DNA of 64,000 bases from Curtobacterium sp. PhB115 (GTDB lineage Bacteria; Actinomycetota; Actinomycetes; Actinomycetales; Microbacteriaceae): the NCBI RefSeq assembly GCF_003752025.1, contig NZ_RJKR01000005.1, positions 844,241-908,240 on the forward strand, written 5' to 3'. This document shows positions 42,466-51,927 of this stretch, one piece after another. A model generated the notes under the pieces. It saw nothing but the letters and a program-made list of their open reading frames with translations, was not told the origin of the DNA and did no database searches. Position numbers and translations under genes: made by a program. Numbering within the stretch: the first letter of the stretch is position 1; each line of letters begins with the position of its first letter.

Positions 42466-43518
42466 TCAGTGCAGCATGCCGGCGACGTAGGCGGAGCCGC
42501 AGGCGACGAGCACGCCGAACGCCGCGAACGAGCCGACGAGCACGTTCCGCCGACGCCACCGCCGCACGGCCGAGAACGTCCCGCGCTTCGCGTGCCGGTG
42601 GGCAGCGCGGTGCAGTCGGTGGTCGCGCTGGTGCTTGACGCGCTCCGGGCCGAGCGGCACCGGACCGGTGATCTGTGTGGAGCCACCGCGCAGCGCGCTC
42701 GCGATCGCCACCGCGGTCGGGCGGCGCTCCGGGTCACGGGCGGTCATCCGGCTGAGCAGGTCCCGCCACTCGGTCGCGACGTCGTCCGGGATCACCGGGT
42801 CGTGTCGCAGCCGGGCGAGTGCGGCCTCGATGAGCGTGCCCGAGTACTCCTGCTTGCCCGTCAGTGACTCGAGCAGCACCAGGCCGAGCGAGTACACGTC
42901 GGTGGCGAAGCTGATCGGCTCCCCGGCGACCTGCTCCGGGCTCAGGTACGCGGCCGTCCCGATGATGGTGCCGTCGTTCGTCAGGCGTGAGCCGTCGACG
43001 AAGTGCGCGACGCCGAAGTCGGTGAGCTTGACGGTGCGGGCGAAGCCGGACGAGCCCTCGTCGCTGATCAGGATGTTGGCGGGCTTGACGTCCCGGTGCA
43101 CGATCCCGCGGGAGTGCACGTACGCGAGCGCGTCGGCGAGCTGGGCCCCGAGGTCGGCCACCTCGTAGTTGTGCAGCGCCCCCTCGGACAGCCGCCGGAG
43201 CAGGGTCGTGTCGGCGATGAGCTCCATCACGATGAACCGGTGCGGCCCGTCGGGGAAGTCGTGGGTGCCGGCGTCGTAGAGCGGGATGAGCCCCGGGTGG
43301 GACAGCATGCTGAGGAGCCGGATCTCGCGCTCCTGACGCACCCGGTCGGCGGTCGTCATCTTGTCCGGCGTCGCGAAGAGCTTCACGGCGACGGCACGGT
43401 AGGTGTGCTCGTCGCGGGCCTCGTACACGGACCCCATGCCACCGGTGCCGATGAGCTTCACGAGCCGGTAGCGGGCCGCGAGGACCGTCTCCGCCCGCGC
43501 GCTGTCCAGCAGGGTCAT
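42466..43518 (-). CDS. Membrane-anchored Ser/Thr protein kinase
   Basis: The 350-residue protein has a complete Hanks-type kinase domain: Gly loop LIGTGGMGSVYEA, Lys46 (AVAVKLF), catalytic HRDVKPANIL (Asp143), DFGVAHF (Asp167) and GTAAYLSPEQ activation segment. A basic, His/Arg-rich juxtamembrane linker leads to a single C-terminal helix (LVGSFAAFGVLVACGSAYVAGM) with only a few residues outside, so it has no PASTA or other sensor domain. ATG 43518 follows GGAACGACGG. Signal and substrates unknown. Confidence 0.92.
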   Translation of the reverse strand: MTLLDSARAETVLAARYRLVKLIGTGGMGSVYEARDEHTYRAVAVKLFATPDKMTTADRVRQEREIRLLSMLSHPGLIPLYDAGTHDFPDGPHRFIVMELIADTTLLRRLSEGALHNYEVADLGAQLADALAYVHSRGIVHRDVKPANILISDEGSSGFARTVKLTDFGVAHFVDGSRLTNDGTIIGTAAYLSPEQVAGEPISFATDVYSLGLVLLESLTGKQEYSGTLIEAALARLRHDPVIPDDVATEWRDLLSRMTARDPERRPTAVAIASALRGGSTQITGPVPLGPERVKHQRDHRLHRAAHRHAKRGTFSAVRRWRRRNVLVGSFAAFGVLVACGSAYVAGMLH

Positions 43519-43717
43519 GGTGTCCGTCGTTCCGTTCGGAGCCGGGTGGTCGACGCCCCTGATGGCGTGTCGGCTCACCGCAAACGGTACGCGTCCCACC
43601 CCGTTTTCGCGCGGTTGTTATGGCATCGTGATCGGGCTACTTCCCTGTGTTTATGCGGATGCATCAGGGTACTGTCCGTGGTCCGACAAGGTGAGCGATC
43701 ACGCAAGGAGGACAGCG

Positions 43718-43921
43718 ATGGCACTGTCGAAGGGCGACGAGGTGCACTGGAACACCTCGCAGGGGAAGACGACCGGCAAGCTCGTGCAGAAGCGGACGAG
43801 CGACTTCGAGTTCGACGGGCAGAACTTCAAGCCGACGGACGACGATCCGTACTGGATCGTCGAGTCCGAGAAGAGCGGCAAGCGCGCCGCGCACAAGGAG
43901 TCGGCGCTGACGAAGGCGTGA
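43718..43921 (+). CDS. DUF2945 / hypervirulence-associated Tudor-like small protein
   Basis: The 67-residue basic protein (MALSKGDEVHWNTSQGKTTG start, YWIVESEKSGKRAAHKESAL end) matches the short SH3/Tudor-like Hva1 family widely found in bacteria. Its role is unknown, possibly nucleic-acid binding. A strong AAGGAGG is 6 bases upstream of ATG 43718. It faces DedA with 10 bp between. The 200-bp spacer to the kinase holds both promoters; no clear hexamers are seen. Confidence 0.85.
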   Translation: MALSKGDEVHWNTSQGKTTGKLVQKRTSDFEFDGQNFKPTDDDPYWIVESEKSGKRAAHKESALTKA

Positions 43922-43931
43922 CCGGGGCGGG

Positions 43932-44684
43932 TCAGTCCTCGGCGGGTTCGGCGCGGCGGCGACCGCGCCCGTCCGAAGCGCCCCGTGCACCCCGTGAGCC
44001 GCGCGCCCCCGCCGATCCCCGCCGGATGCGCCGCACGACGAAGGTCACCACGACGACGGCGATCGCGACGTAGAGCACGCGGTCGATCCACTCCGTGTAC
44101 GCCTCGACCTGCTCGTACTGCGTGCCGAACGCGGCTCCGAGCAGCACGAGCGCACTGTTCCAGATGCCGCTCGCGATGATCGTGAAGAGCGAGAACGACC
44201 AGAGGTTCATCCGGTCCGCCCCCGCTGGCAGCGAGATGAGGCTGCGCACGATCGGCACGAACCGACCGAAGAACACCGCGCTCCGACCGTGCCGGTGGAA
44301 CCAGTCGGCGGCCTTGCGGAAGTCGTCCTCGTCGACCAGGGGCAGCTTGCCGAGCCACCGGGTGGTGCGCTCGAAGCCGATCACCGCGCCGAGCCAGTAG
44401 AGCACCAGCGCTCCGGCGTAGGAGCCGAGCGTGGCGAGCACGAGGACCAGCACGAGGTTCATCCGACCGGCACCGGCGAGGAACCCGGCGAGCGGCAGGA
44501 TCACCTCGGACGGGATCGGCGGGAACACCGTCTCGACGAAGAGCATCAGGGCGACGCCCCACTCCCCCAACGCGTCGATGAGCTGGAGGACGAGTCCGGA
44601 GAGCCCGCCCATGTCGGAGGGAGCAGCGGAGTCGCCGGCGGCGACGGTCATGGTGTGGGCAGGCGCAGCCACGGCAGTCGTCAT
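43932..44684 (-). CDS. DedA-family membrane protein
   Basis: The 250-residue protein has the SNARE-associated/DedA domain: FVETVFPPIPSEVILPLAGFLAG (the reentrant region with the conserved Glu and Pro residues) and FGRFVPIVRSLISLPAG with the conserved Arg pair. The family moves lipids such as undecaprenyl phosphate or phosphatidylethanolamine across the membrane. A ~30-residue Arg/Gly-rich cytoplasmic tail ends the protein. Confidence 0.9.
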   Translation of the reverse strand: MTTAVAAPAHTMTVAAGDSAAPSDMGGLSGLVLQLIDALGEWGVALMLFVETVFPPIPSEVILPLAGFLAGAGRMNLVLVLVLATLGSYAGALVLYWLGAVIGFERTTRWLGKLPLVDEDDFRKAADWFHRHGRSAVFFGRFVPIVRSLISLPAGADRMNLWSFSLFTIIASGIWNSALVLLGAAFGTQYEQVEAYTEWIDRVLYVAIAVVVVTFVVRRIRRGSAGARGSRGARGASDGRGRRRAEPAED

Positions 44685-44735
44685 GCCCCCAGCATCCCTG
44701 AGTGCCCTGTCAGGACCCGGCGCGGGACCTGGGTG

Positions 44736-45923
44736 TCAGCCGAGTCCCATGTGTGCGGTCCGCACGTGCGTCAGTGATCGCGCGAGGGCTCCGCGGGCGA
44801 CGGCGTCGCGACCGACGGTGGACGGGACGATCTCGACGGGGTGCCGGAGCTGTGGCGTCACGACCTCGGCGAGCGCGGCGGCGAACACCGCAGCCGCGGG
44901 CAGGACCTCGCCGCCGACCACGACGACCTCGGGGTCGATCGTGGTGATGAGCTGCACGACCCCGGGGGCCACGTCCTCCGCGAACGCCCGCACGACGTCG
45001 ACCGCGGCCGACGTCGCTGCAGACGCAGGCGCGCCCTCCGGGGCGGACCCGGCCGCGGCCCCGGCCGCCGCGAAGACGGACTCGAGGTCCGTGTCGGAGG
45101 CGATCCGGGCCTCCAGGCGGGCTGGCGCACCGGGCCAGCCGGTCGATGCCAGGCCGCCCATCTCACCAGCCGCCCCGCGCGCCCCGCGCGCCAGTGCCCC
45201 GTCGATGACGTAGGCCGCGCCGATCTGGCGACCCATCACCAGGTACAGGCCGTCCTGGACGCCCCGGAAGCGCCCCCACATGGCCTCGGCCGTCGCGGCG
45301 AGCTTCGCGTCGTTGTCGAAGAACGTCGCGGTGCCGGGGAAGAGGTCCTGGATGCGTCCGGGGACCCGGCGTTCGACCCACTCCGGCACGGCGACGGTGT
45401 AGTCGATGGCGCCGTCACGGTCGACCACGGCCGGCACGCCGAAGGTCGCGGCGAGCACGGTCCCGCCGTCGCCGGAGGACGTCAGCCGGCGGACGACGTC
45501 CTGCACGCTCGCCCACGCCTGCTCGGCGTCGGCGAGGTCGGCGTACCGTTCCTCGACCCGGGCGAGCGTGACGCCGCGCAGGTCCGAGCGCACCCCCACG
45601 ATCCCGTGCAGCCCGAGGTCGACGCCGAGCACGGACCCGGCGGACGCGTCGGCGCGGAACCGTTTGGCTCGGCGGCCGGCCTTGTTCGGGGTGGCGATCG
45701 CCTCGGCCTCGGTGACCCAGCCCTCGTCGACCAGGTCGGCGAGCGCGGCCTCGACCGTGGGGCGGGAGAGTCCGACGATGCGACTGAGCTCGGTGACCGT
45801 GCGGGAGACGTCGTCGCGCAGGAGTTCGTCGAGGATCGCCCGTGAGTTGATGAGTCGGAGCACGCCCGGAGTCGTGCCGATCACGGTGCTCGGGAGCGTT
45901 GACACGGTCTCGTCCACGGCCAT
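44736..45923 (-). CDS. ROK-family transcriptional repressor
   Basis: The 395-residue protein has an N-terminal winged HTH (VTELSRIVGLSRPTVEAAL) and a ROK sugar-kinase-like domain: GVDLGLHGIVGV, DNDAKLAATAE and ARGARGAAGEMGG. The last differs from the zinc-binding CxCGxxGC of active NagC/Mlc members, which is absent. It is divergent from a GH20 N-acetylhexosaminidase, so GlcNAc or a related sugar is the likely inducer. The start is ATG 45923, seven bases after a TAATAT -10, suggesting a leaderless mRNA; GTG 45917 is an alternative. Confidence 0.88.
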   Translation of the reverse strand: MAVDETVSTLPSTVIGTTPGVLRLINSRAILDELLRDDVSRTVTELSRIVGLSRPTVEAALADLVDEGWVTEAEAIATPNKAGRRAKRFRADASAGSVLGVDLGLHGIVGVRSDLRGVTLARVEERYADLADAEQAWASVQDVVRRLTSSGDGGTVLAATFGVPAVVDRDGAIDYTVAVPEWVERRVPGRIQDLFPGTATFFDNDAKLAATAEAMWGRFRGVQDGLYLVMGRQIGAAYVIDGALARGARGAAGEMGGLASTGWPGAPARLEARIASDTDLESVFAAAGAAAGSAPEGAPASAATSAAVDVVRAFAEDVAPGVVQLITTIDPEVVVVGGEVLPAAAVFAAALAEVVTPQLRHPVEIVPSTVGRDAVARGALARSLTHVRTAHMGLG

Positions 45924-45930
45924 AGCCTCC

Positions 45931-45936
45931 ATATTA
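45931..45936 (-). promoter_or_regulatory. -10 element of the ROK gene
   Basis: TAATAT on the minus strand ends 7 bases before ATG 45923. The patch ATATTACGAAAGATCATTGA between the divergent genes is the only AT-rich stretch in the neighbourhood and probably holds both the promoter and the ROK operator. Confidence 0.5.
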
Positions 45937-45953
45937 CGAAAGATCATTGAGGA

Positions 45954-47666
45954 ATGGTGGAGTCCGACATGCTCATCCCGCGTCCGCGCAGTGCCCGTCC
46001 GGGCACCGGCGCCTTCGAGATCGTCCCCGCGACCCGGATCGCCGCCGATGCGGCCAGCGAGTCGGTCCGACTGTACCTGCAGCAGACCCTGCGGGGGTCG
46101 ACGGGGCTGCCGGTGCGGGACGCGGCGGAGTCGGAGTCCGCCAGTGTGGAGCCCGGCACCGTCTCGCTCCGGGTGGTCGACGACGAGTCCCTCCCCGCCG
46201 GCCCCGGGGACGACCGCACCGAGTCCTTCCGCCTGACGGTCACCACCGACGGCATCGACATCGCCGGCGGTTCGGCCGCCGGAGTCTTCTACGGCGTCCA
46301 GGCACTCCTCCAGCTCCTGCCCGCCGACGTGCACCGCCACGGCCGTGTCGGCTCCGGCCCGTGGTCCGTGCCGGCCACCGCCGTCGAGGACGCCCCGGCC
46401 TTCGCCTGGCGCGGCGTCATGCTCGACGTCGCCCGGCACTTCCGCACGAAGCACGAGGTCATGCGGGTCGTCGACCAGCTCGCCGCGCACCGCATCAACC
46501 GGCTGCACTTCCACCTCACCGAGGACCAGGGCTGGCGCATCGAGATCCTGAAGTACCCGCGCCTGACCGAGATCGGGTCGTGGCGGCGCGAGTCCCAGGT
46601 CGGCGCGCACGTCCCCGATGCCGACGGCGTCCTGCACCCCGCAGCGTTCGACGGCCGCCCGCACGGCGGGTACTACACGCAGGACGACATCCGCGAGATC
46701 GTGGCCTACGCGGCGGACCGGTTCGTCACCGTCGTGCCGGAGATCGAGACGCCCGGACACGTCCGTGCTGCGCTGGCTGCCTACCCGGAACTCGGCGTCC
46801 ACCCGGAAACCCCGGTCGAGGTCTGGACGGAGTGGGGCATCGCCGACGACGTCCTGAACGCCGACGACGCCACGATCGACTTCTTCAAGGACGTCCTCGA
46901 CGAGGTCATCGCGCTGTTCCCGTCCGGGTACATCGGCATCGGCGGCGACGAGTGCCCCAAGGTCCAGTGGGAGACCGACCCCCGCACGCAGGAGCGCATC
47001 CGTTCCCTCGGGCTCGAGGACGAAGAGCAGCTGCAGGCCTGGATCATCGGGCAGCTCGCGGCGCACGTCGCCTCGCACGGCCGTCGGGCGTTCGGCTGGG
47101 ACGAGATCCTCGAGGGCGGCACGCTCGACCGCTCGGCGACGGTGCTCTCCTGGCGCGGGCTCACCGGTGCCCGGACGGCGGCGAAGCGCGGGCACGACGT
47201 CATCTCCTCGCCCGACGACCAGGTCTACCTGGACTACCGGCAGAGCGACCTGGCGACCGAGCCGATCCCGGTGTCGATCGTCCTGACGGTCGACGACGTC
47301 TTCGCGTTCGACCCGGTGCCGTCCGGCCTGACCGACGCCGAGCGCGCCCACGTGATCGGCGGGCAGGGCAACATGTGGACGGAGCACGTCGACACCGCCC
47401 GGAAGCTCGACTACCAGCTGTTCCCGCGCGTCGCCGCCCTGGCCGAGGCGCTCTGGTCGGCGGACGTCACGGGACCGCGCGACCTCGCGGAGTTCCGGGG
47501 GCGTCTGGCGGAGCACACCGCGCGGCTCGAGGCGATGGGCATCGAGTACCGGCACGAGGCCGGCCCCTTCCCGTGGGAGCAGCGGCCTGGCGTCCCGGGG
47601 CGGCCGCACTCCCGCGAGGACCGTGCCGCGTACATCGACGCGATCACGGCGAACATCGCGGAGTAG
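45954..47666 (+). CDS. Beta-N-acetylhexosaminidase, GH20
   Basis: The 570-residue protein has an N-terminal GH20b-like domain (to ~residue 150) and the GH20 barrel. HFHLTEDQGWRIEI, VPEIETPGH and the catalytic pair Asp332-Glu333 in GIGGDECPK are intact, followed by LSWRG and GGQGNMWTEHV. It removes terminal GlcNAc/GalNAc from chitooligosaccharides or glycans by substrate-assisted catalysis. No signal peptide is evident, so it probably acts inside the cell on imported sugars. ATG 45969 (MLIPRPRS), 6 bases after GGTGGAG, is an equally good start. Confidence 0.94.
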   Translation: MVESDMLIPRPRSARPGTGAFEIVPATRIAADAASESVRLYLQQTLRGSTGLPVRDAAESESASVEPGTVSLRVVDDESLPAGPGDDRTESFRLTVTTDGIDIAGGSAAGVFYGVQALLQLLPADVHRHGRVGSGPWSVPATAVEDAPAFAWRGVMLDVARHFRTKHEVMRVVDQLAAHRINRLHFHLTEDQGWRIEILKYPRLTEIGSWRRESQVGAHVPDADGVLHPAAFDGRPHGGYYTQDDIREIVAYAADRFVTVVPEIETPGHVRAALAAYPELGVHPETPVEVWTEWGIADDVLNADDATIDFFKDVLDEVIALFPSGYIGIGGDECPKVQWETDPRTQERIRSLGLEDEEQLQAWIIGQLAAHVASHGRRAFGWDEILEGGTLDRSATVLSWRGLTGARTAAKRGHDVISSPDDQVYLDYRQSDLATEPIPVSIVLTVDDVFAFDPVPSGLTDAERAHVIGGQGNMWTEHVDTARKLDYQLFPRVAALAEALWSADVTGPRDLAEFRGRLAEHTARLEAMGIEYRHEAGPFPWEQRPGVPGRPHSREDRAAYIDAITANIAE

Positions 47667-47687
47667 GTGGCGGGCTGCTTCTCGCGT

Positions 47688-47767
47688 GGTCACGACACCC
47701 CGCTCAGTGCCGCCGCGCGGTCACGTCTCGTCTTTTGGGCGCCACGCCAGCGACGGGACGTGACCGC
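47688..47767. repeat. Diverged single copy of family D repeat
   Basis: It opens GGTCACGACACCCCGCTCA, like the 25.3-kb array, and contains a perfect 11-bp inverted repeat GCGGTCACGTC (47717-47727) / 47757-47767. It lies just after the GH20 gene; the rest of the 197-bp spacer is the palindrome at 47803-47845. Confidence 0.5.
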
Positions 47768-47802
47768 TCGACGTGCGGCCGGCGGTGCGTCGCGACCACG
47801 AG

Positions 47803-47845
47803 CGGACGGGAGGCCCGGTGCCAGCTGGCACCGGGCCTTCCGTCC
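47803..47845. terminator. Loopless palindrome between convergent GH20 and fruA
   Basis: Arms 47804-47824 and 47825-47845 pair with one mismatch around CCAG/CTGG. The sequence is nearly identical to the palindrome at 8940-8983 and occupies the same kind of site, 18 bp from the fruA stop. Confidence 0.7.
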
Positions 47846-47863
47846 ATCCTGTGGTGACGTCGA

Positions 47864-49993
47864 CTACACGGCGACGGGCGCGCGCTGCCCCACCGTCTCC
47901 CCCGCCACGGCGGCCTCGTCGCCGGCGGCGGCGTCCGCCGCCGGAGTCCGACGCACCCACTTCTTCAGCGCCACGAGCACCAGCGCGGACACCACGGTGC
48001 CGGCCAGGATCGCGACGATGAACATCGCGACGTCCCCGATGGCGAAGAACACGAAGATCCCACCGTGCGGCGCCCGTGAGGTCACACCGGCAGCCATCGA
48101 GATCGCACCCGTGACCGCGGCTCCGACCATCGACGCCGGGATGACGCGCAGCGGATCGGCCGCGGCGAACGGGATCGCCCCCTCGGAGATGAAGGACGCC
48201 CCGAGCAGCCAGGCGGCCTTGCCGTTCTCCCGCTCGGGCTTCGTGAAGCCCTTGCGGTACAGGACGGTCGACGCGAGCGCCAGGGCGAGCGGCGGCACCA
48301 TGCCGGCTGCCATCACGGCTGCCATGATCTCGAACGGCACGACGTTGGTGGCGGTCCCGGCACCGAGGCCGGCGACGGCGAACGCGTACGCCACCTTGTT
48401 CACCGGGCCGCCGAGGTCGAACGCCATCATCAGGCCGAGGATGATGCCGAGCAGGATCGCGGAGGCACCGGACAGCGAGTTGAGGAACTCGGTCAGCTGG
48501 GTCATCAGCCAGGCGATCGGGCCGCCGAGCACCAGGAGCAGCAGCCCAGAAGCGATGATCGACGCGAACAGCGGGATGATGACGACGGGCATCAGGCCGC
48601 GCAGCCAACGCCAGACCGGGATGCGCCCGATCCAGTACGCGGCGGCACCGGCGATGAGGCCACCGACCAGACCGCCGAGGAACCCGGCGTTCATGAACAC
48701 GGCGACCGAGCCGGCGACGAAGCCCGGCGCGATGCCGGGGCGGTCGGCCATGGCGTAGGCGATGTACCCGGCGAGCGCTGCGACCAGGAAGCCGAGCGAG
48801 ATCCCGCCGATCTGGAACGCGGCTGCGCCGAGGTAGTAGCCGAGGCCCTGCGGCGGCAGGTTCAGCAGCGTGTAGTTCGTCAGCGTGAACACGGCGTTGT
48901 TCTGGCCGGAGTCACCGTGCTGCAGCGCGATGCCGTACCCGGCGAGCAGGAAGCCGAGTGCGATGAGCAGCCCGCCGCCGGCGACGAACGGGATCATGTA
49001 GCTGACGCCGGTGAGCAGCCAGCGCTTGAGTGACTGACCGAAGTGCTCGTTCTTCGTGTTCGTCTCGGTCGTGGCGGCACCACCCTGCACGCGTGCGGCG
49101 TTCGGGTCGTCCGAGGCGCGGATGGCCTCGGCGATCATCTTGTCGGGCTCGTCGACACCGCGCTTGACCGGGCCGGACACGAGGGGCTTGCCGGCGAAGC
49201 GGCCACGGTCACGGACGTCGACGTCGACCGCGAACACGACGGCGTCGGCGCGGGCGATCAGGGCCGGGTCGAGGGGCTCGACCTGCGAGGACCCCTGCGT
49301 CTCGACGTGCATCTCGGCGCCGGCGCGCTGTGCCGCGGCGACGAGGGCGTCGGCCGCCATGTAGGTGTGCGCGATGCCGGTCGGGCAGGCGGTGACGCCG
49401 ACGAAGACCTTGCGGTCGGTCGCGGCGGTCGCGCCCGTCGCGGCGCTCGCGCTCGCGCTCGCGCTCGCGGTCGCGGCCGTCGGACTGGAGGCGCTGCTCG
49501 CCTTCCCGACACAGGCTTCGGCCACTTCACCGCTCACCTCGTGATCGACGAGCTGGACGATCTCGTCCGGGGTGGTGGCGGCGCGGAGTGCGGCGGTGAA
49601 GTCCTCGCGGATGAGCGCGCGAGCCAGGGTCGACAGCACCGTGAGGTGGTCCTTGTCCGCCCCCTCGGGCACGGCGATCATGAACACGATGTCGGCGTCG
49701 CCGTCCGGGGCGCCGAACGGCACCTTCCGGGCGAGCCGCGAGAACGCCAGGGTGGGCTCGGCGACCGACGACGAACGCGCGTGCGGGATCGCGATGCCAC
49801 CGGGGACGCCGGTGCCGACGCTTGCCTCGCGCTTGATGGCGTCGGCGGCCAGTGCTGCTCCGTCGGCGGCGCGGCCGGAAGCGGCGACGCGGTCGGCGAG
49901 CACCCGGATGACGTCGGTCGACGTGGCTCCGAGGTCCTCGTCGAGGCCGACGAGCTGTGCGCTGATGAGGCGCGGACTCGAGTCTGCGGACAT
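47864..49993 (-). CDS. fruA: Fructose-specific PTS enzyme IIABC
   Basis: The 709-residue fusion has IIA at residues 1-155 with phospho-His71 (GIAIPHARS), an Ala/Ser/Thr linker (~163-190), IIB with phospho-Cys201 (VTACPTGIAHTYMA) and IIC from ~300 with about nine helices (GGPVNKVAYAFA is a IIC hallmark). It imports fructose and delivers fructose 1-phosphate. GGAGC precedes the ATG. It is the last gene of fruR-fruK-fruA; the 115-bp fruA-fruK gap holds no gene, and EI/HPr are not in this window. Confidence 0.95.
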   Translation of the reverse strand: MSADSSPRLISAQLVGLDEDLGATSTDVIRVLADRVAASGRAADGAALAADAIKREASVGTGVPGGIAIPHARSSSVAEPTLAFSRLARKVPFGAPDGDADIVFMIAVPEGADKDHLTVLSTLARALIREDFTAALRAATTPDEIVQLVDHEVSGEVAEACVGKASSASSPTAATASASASASAATGATAATDRKVFVGVTACPTGIAHTYMAADALVAAAQRAGAEMHVETQGSSQVEPLDPALIARADAVVFAVDVDVRDRGRFAGKPLVSGPVKRGVDEPDKMIAEAIRASDDPNAARVQGGAATTETNTKNEHFGQSLKRWLLTGVSYMIPFVAGGGLLIALGFLLAGYGIALQHGDSGQNNAVFTLTNYTLLNLPPQGLGYYLGAAAFQIGGISLGFLVAALAGYIAYAMADRPGIAPGFVAGSVAVFMNAGFLGGLVGGLIAGAAAYWIGRIPVWRWLRGLMPVVIIPLFASIIASGLLLLVLGGPIAWLMTQLTEFLNSLSGASAILLGIILGLMMAFDLGGPVNKVAYAFAVAGLGAGTATNVVPFEIMAAVMAAGMVPPLALALASTVLYRKGFTKPERENGKAAWLLGASFISEGAIPFAAADPLRVIPASMVGAAVTGAISMAAGVTSRAPHGGIFVFFAIGDVAMFIVAILAGTVVSALVLVALKKWVRRTPAADAAAGDEAAVAGETVGQRAPVAV

Positions 49994-50108
49994 GTGCTTG
50001 CTCCTTTGCAGTGGCGCTGGTCGCGCGGGGTCGTGCTGGTGTTCGGGGAGGGGGCTTCGGGCTTCTGGGCCTTCGTGGCCTTCGGGGCGGGGCGGGGCGG
50101 GCGCGGGG

Positions 50109-51122
50109 TCAGGCGTGTTCGGGCGCCGGCTCCGTGGACAGCACCCGGACGGTGATCGCCGTCGGGTCGGTGTGGTCGAGGGCGGGGACGTCGCTGCCCG
50201 GCAGGGCGGCGGCCGCGGCACCGGTGGCGACCGCCTGGGCGAGGCGCTCCTCGGGCGACGCCCCGGCGACCTCGGCGAGCAGGTACCCGGCGAGCGACGA
50301 GTCCCCCGCGCCGACGGTCGAGCGGGCGACGATCCGGGGTGCTGCGGCAGCGAAGGCGCCCTCGTCGGTGACCAGGACGGCACCGGCGCTGCCGAGGGTC
50401 AGCAGGACGGCTCCGACGTTCCGGTCGCGCAGGCGTTGCGCTCCCGCCGCGGCGGCATCGAGGTCCTGTTCGTAGGTGTCGGGGTCGCCGCCGACGACCT
50501 CGGCGAGTTCCTCGGCGTTCGGCTTCACCAGGTCGATGCGCTCACCGGACTGCAGCAGCGCGGTGAAGGGCACGCCGGACGAGTCGACGGCGATCCGGAC
50601 GGCGTCGCCGTGCCGCTCGCGGACGGCGCGGACGAGCACGGCGAGCGCGTCGTCGGGCAGGCCGGGCGGGAGTGAGCCGGCGAAGACCACCCACCGCGCG
50701 GCGGGGCCGGTGGCGGTCGCCGCGGCGGTGTCGGCGACCAGGGCAGCGAGGTCGTCCAGGCGGCCCGCGAGCGAGGGACCGGGCTCGTTGAGCTTCGTCG
50801 TGGTGCCGGTCGGCTCGGTGACGGTGACGTTCGACCGGAGCGGTGCACCGATCGGCAGTGCGGCGGTCGGGATCCCGCGGGTCGCGAGGCCGAGCAGCAC
50901 CGGGTCGAGCTCGTCGCCGGGCAGGACGGCGATCGTGTCCCCGCCGCTCGCGACGACGACCCGGGACACGTTGACGCCTTTGCCGCCGGGCTCGGCGGTC
51001 GAGCGGGTGGCGCGCTGGACGGCTCCGCGCTGCAGCTCGCCGGCGAGCTCGATCGTGCGGTCGAGGCTCGGGTTCGGGGTGACGGTGACGATGCGGGTGC
51101 TGACGTCCGTGCTGGTGCTCAT
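50109..51122 (-). CDS. fruK: 1-phosphofructokinase
   Basis: The 337-residue PfkB/ribokinase-family enzyme phosphorylates fructose 1-phosphate to the 1,6-bisphosphate. TPNPSLDRTI is the PfkB/FruK N-terminus, EPGGKGVNVSR the substrate glycine-rich signature, and STVGAGDSSLAGYL contains the catalytic Asp and anion hole. Its ATG overlaps the fruR stop by 4 bp. Confidence 0.95.
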   Translation of the reverse strand: MSTSTDVSTRIVTVTPNPSLDRTIELAGELQRGAVQRATRSTAEPGGKGVNVSRVVVASGGDTIAVLPGDELDPVLLGLATRGIPTAALPIGAPLRSNVTVTEPTGTTTKLNEPGPSLAGRLDDLAALVADTAAATATGPAARWVVFAGSLPPGLPDDALAVLVRAVRERHGDAVRIAVDSSGVPFTALLQSGERIDLVKPNAEELAEVVGGDPDTYEQDLDAAAAGAQRLRDRNVGAVLLTLGSAGAVLVTDEGAFAAAAPRIVARSTVGAGDSSLAGYLLAEVAGASPEERLAQAVATGAAAAALPGSDVPALDHTDPTAITVRVLSTEPAPEHA

Positions 51123-51907
51123 GCGACGACCACCTCGACGTCCGCGTCGGCGAGGGCCCCGGCGAGGTCGGCCGGCGGTGCCTGGTCGGTGACGACGGTG
51201 TCGATCTCCTCGAGCCGGGCGAAGCGCATGAGGGCCTCGAGCCCGTGCTTGGCGGCGTCGGCGAGCACGACGGACCGGCGGGCGGCCAGGACGTACGCAC
51301 CCTTCACGGCGGCCTCGTACTCGTCGGGTGTGCTCAAACCGAAGCCGGCGGACAGGCCGTTCGTCCCGATGAAGGCGATGTCGGGGCGGAGTGCGCCGAT
51401 CTGCTCGACGGTGGCCGTGCCGACCGCGGCGCTCGTGACCCCGCGGACCCGGCCGCCGAGCAGGTGCAGCTCGATGTCCGCGCTGTGCTGCAGGGTCGCG
51501 GCGATCGGCACCGAGTTGGTGATGACGGTGATCGTCGCGCCCTCGACCTCGGGGCGCCAGTGTGCGAGCTCGGTGGCGACCGCGGCGCAGGTCGTGCCGG
51601 CGTCGAGGGCGATCGAGCCGGTGAAGGTCGGCGGGACCAGGCGCATCGCGGCCCGGGCGATGGCGGACTTCGCGGTGCCGTGCTGTCCCTCGCGCTCGGC
51701 GACGGAGAGCTCGACGACGCTCGAGCGGCCGATGGGCACCGCGCCCCCGTGCACGCGGCGCAGGACCCCGGCGGACTCGAGGGCGTCGAGGTCGCGGCGG
51801 ACGGTCTCGGTCGTGACGTCGAAGTGCTCGGCGAGACCGGCGACGGAGACGCGGCCGGCGTCCTGCAGTGCTGCTGCGATGGCCTCGTGCCGCTCGGTTG
51901 CGTACAT
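51119..51907 (-). CDS. fruR: DeoR-family repressor of the fructose operon
   Basis: The 262-residue protein has the DeoR HTH (VSVAGLAEHFDVTTETVRRDLDAL) followed by RVHGGAVP, and the DeoR effector domain with SIALDAGTTCAAVA and ITNSVPIA, which binds a phosphosugar, here probably fructose 1-phosphate. It is first gene of its operon and lies downstream of a promoter that contains a long inverted repeat. A GAAGGAG ribosome site is 5-6 bases before the ATG. Confidence 0.92.
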   Translation of the reverse strand: MYATERHEAIAAALQDAGRVSVAGLAEHFDVTTETVRRDLDALESAGVLRRVHGGAVPIGRSSVVELSVAEREGQHGTAKSAIARAAMRLVPPTFTGSIALDAGTTCAAVATELAHWRPEVEGATITVITNSVPIAATLQHSADIELHLLGGRVRGVTSAAVGTATVEQIGALRPDIAFIGTNGLSAGFGLSTPDEYEAAVKGAYVLAARRSVVLADAAKHGLEALMRFARLEEIDTVVTDQAPPADLAGALADADVEVVVA

Positions 51908-51927
51908 GCCCGAACTCCTTCGTTCCC

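Noticed and set aside
44736..47693. 985-codon minus-strand frame spanning ROK and the antisense of GH20
   Set aside because: Only the C-terminal 395 codons (from 45923) encode a recognisable protein; the upstream part is shadow of the hexosaminidase.
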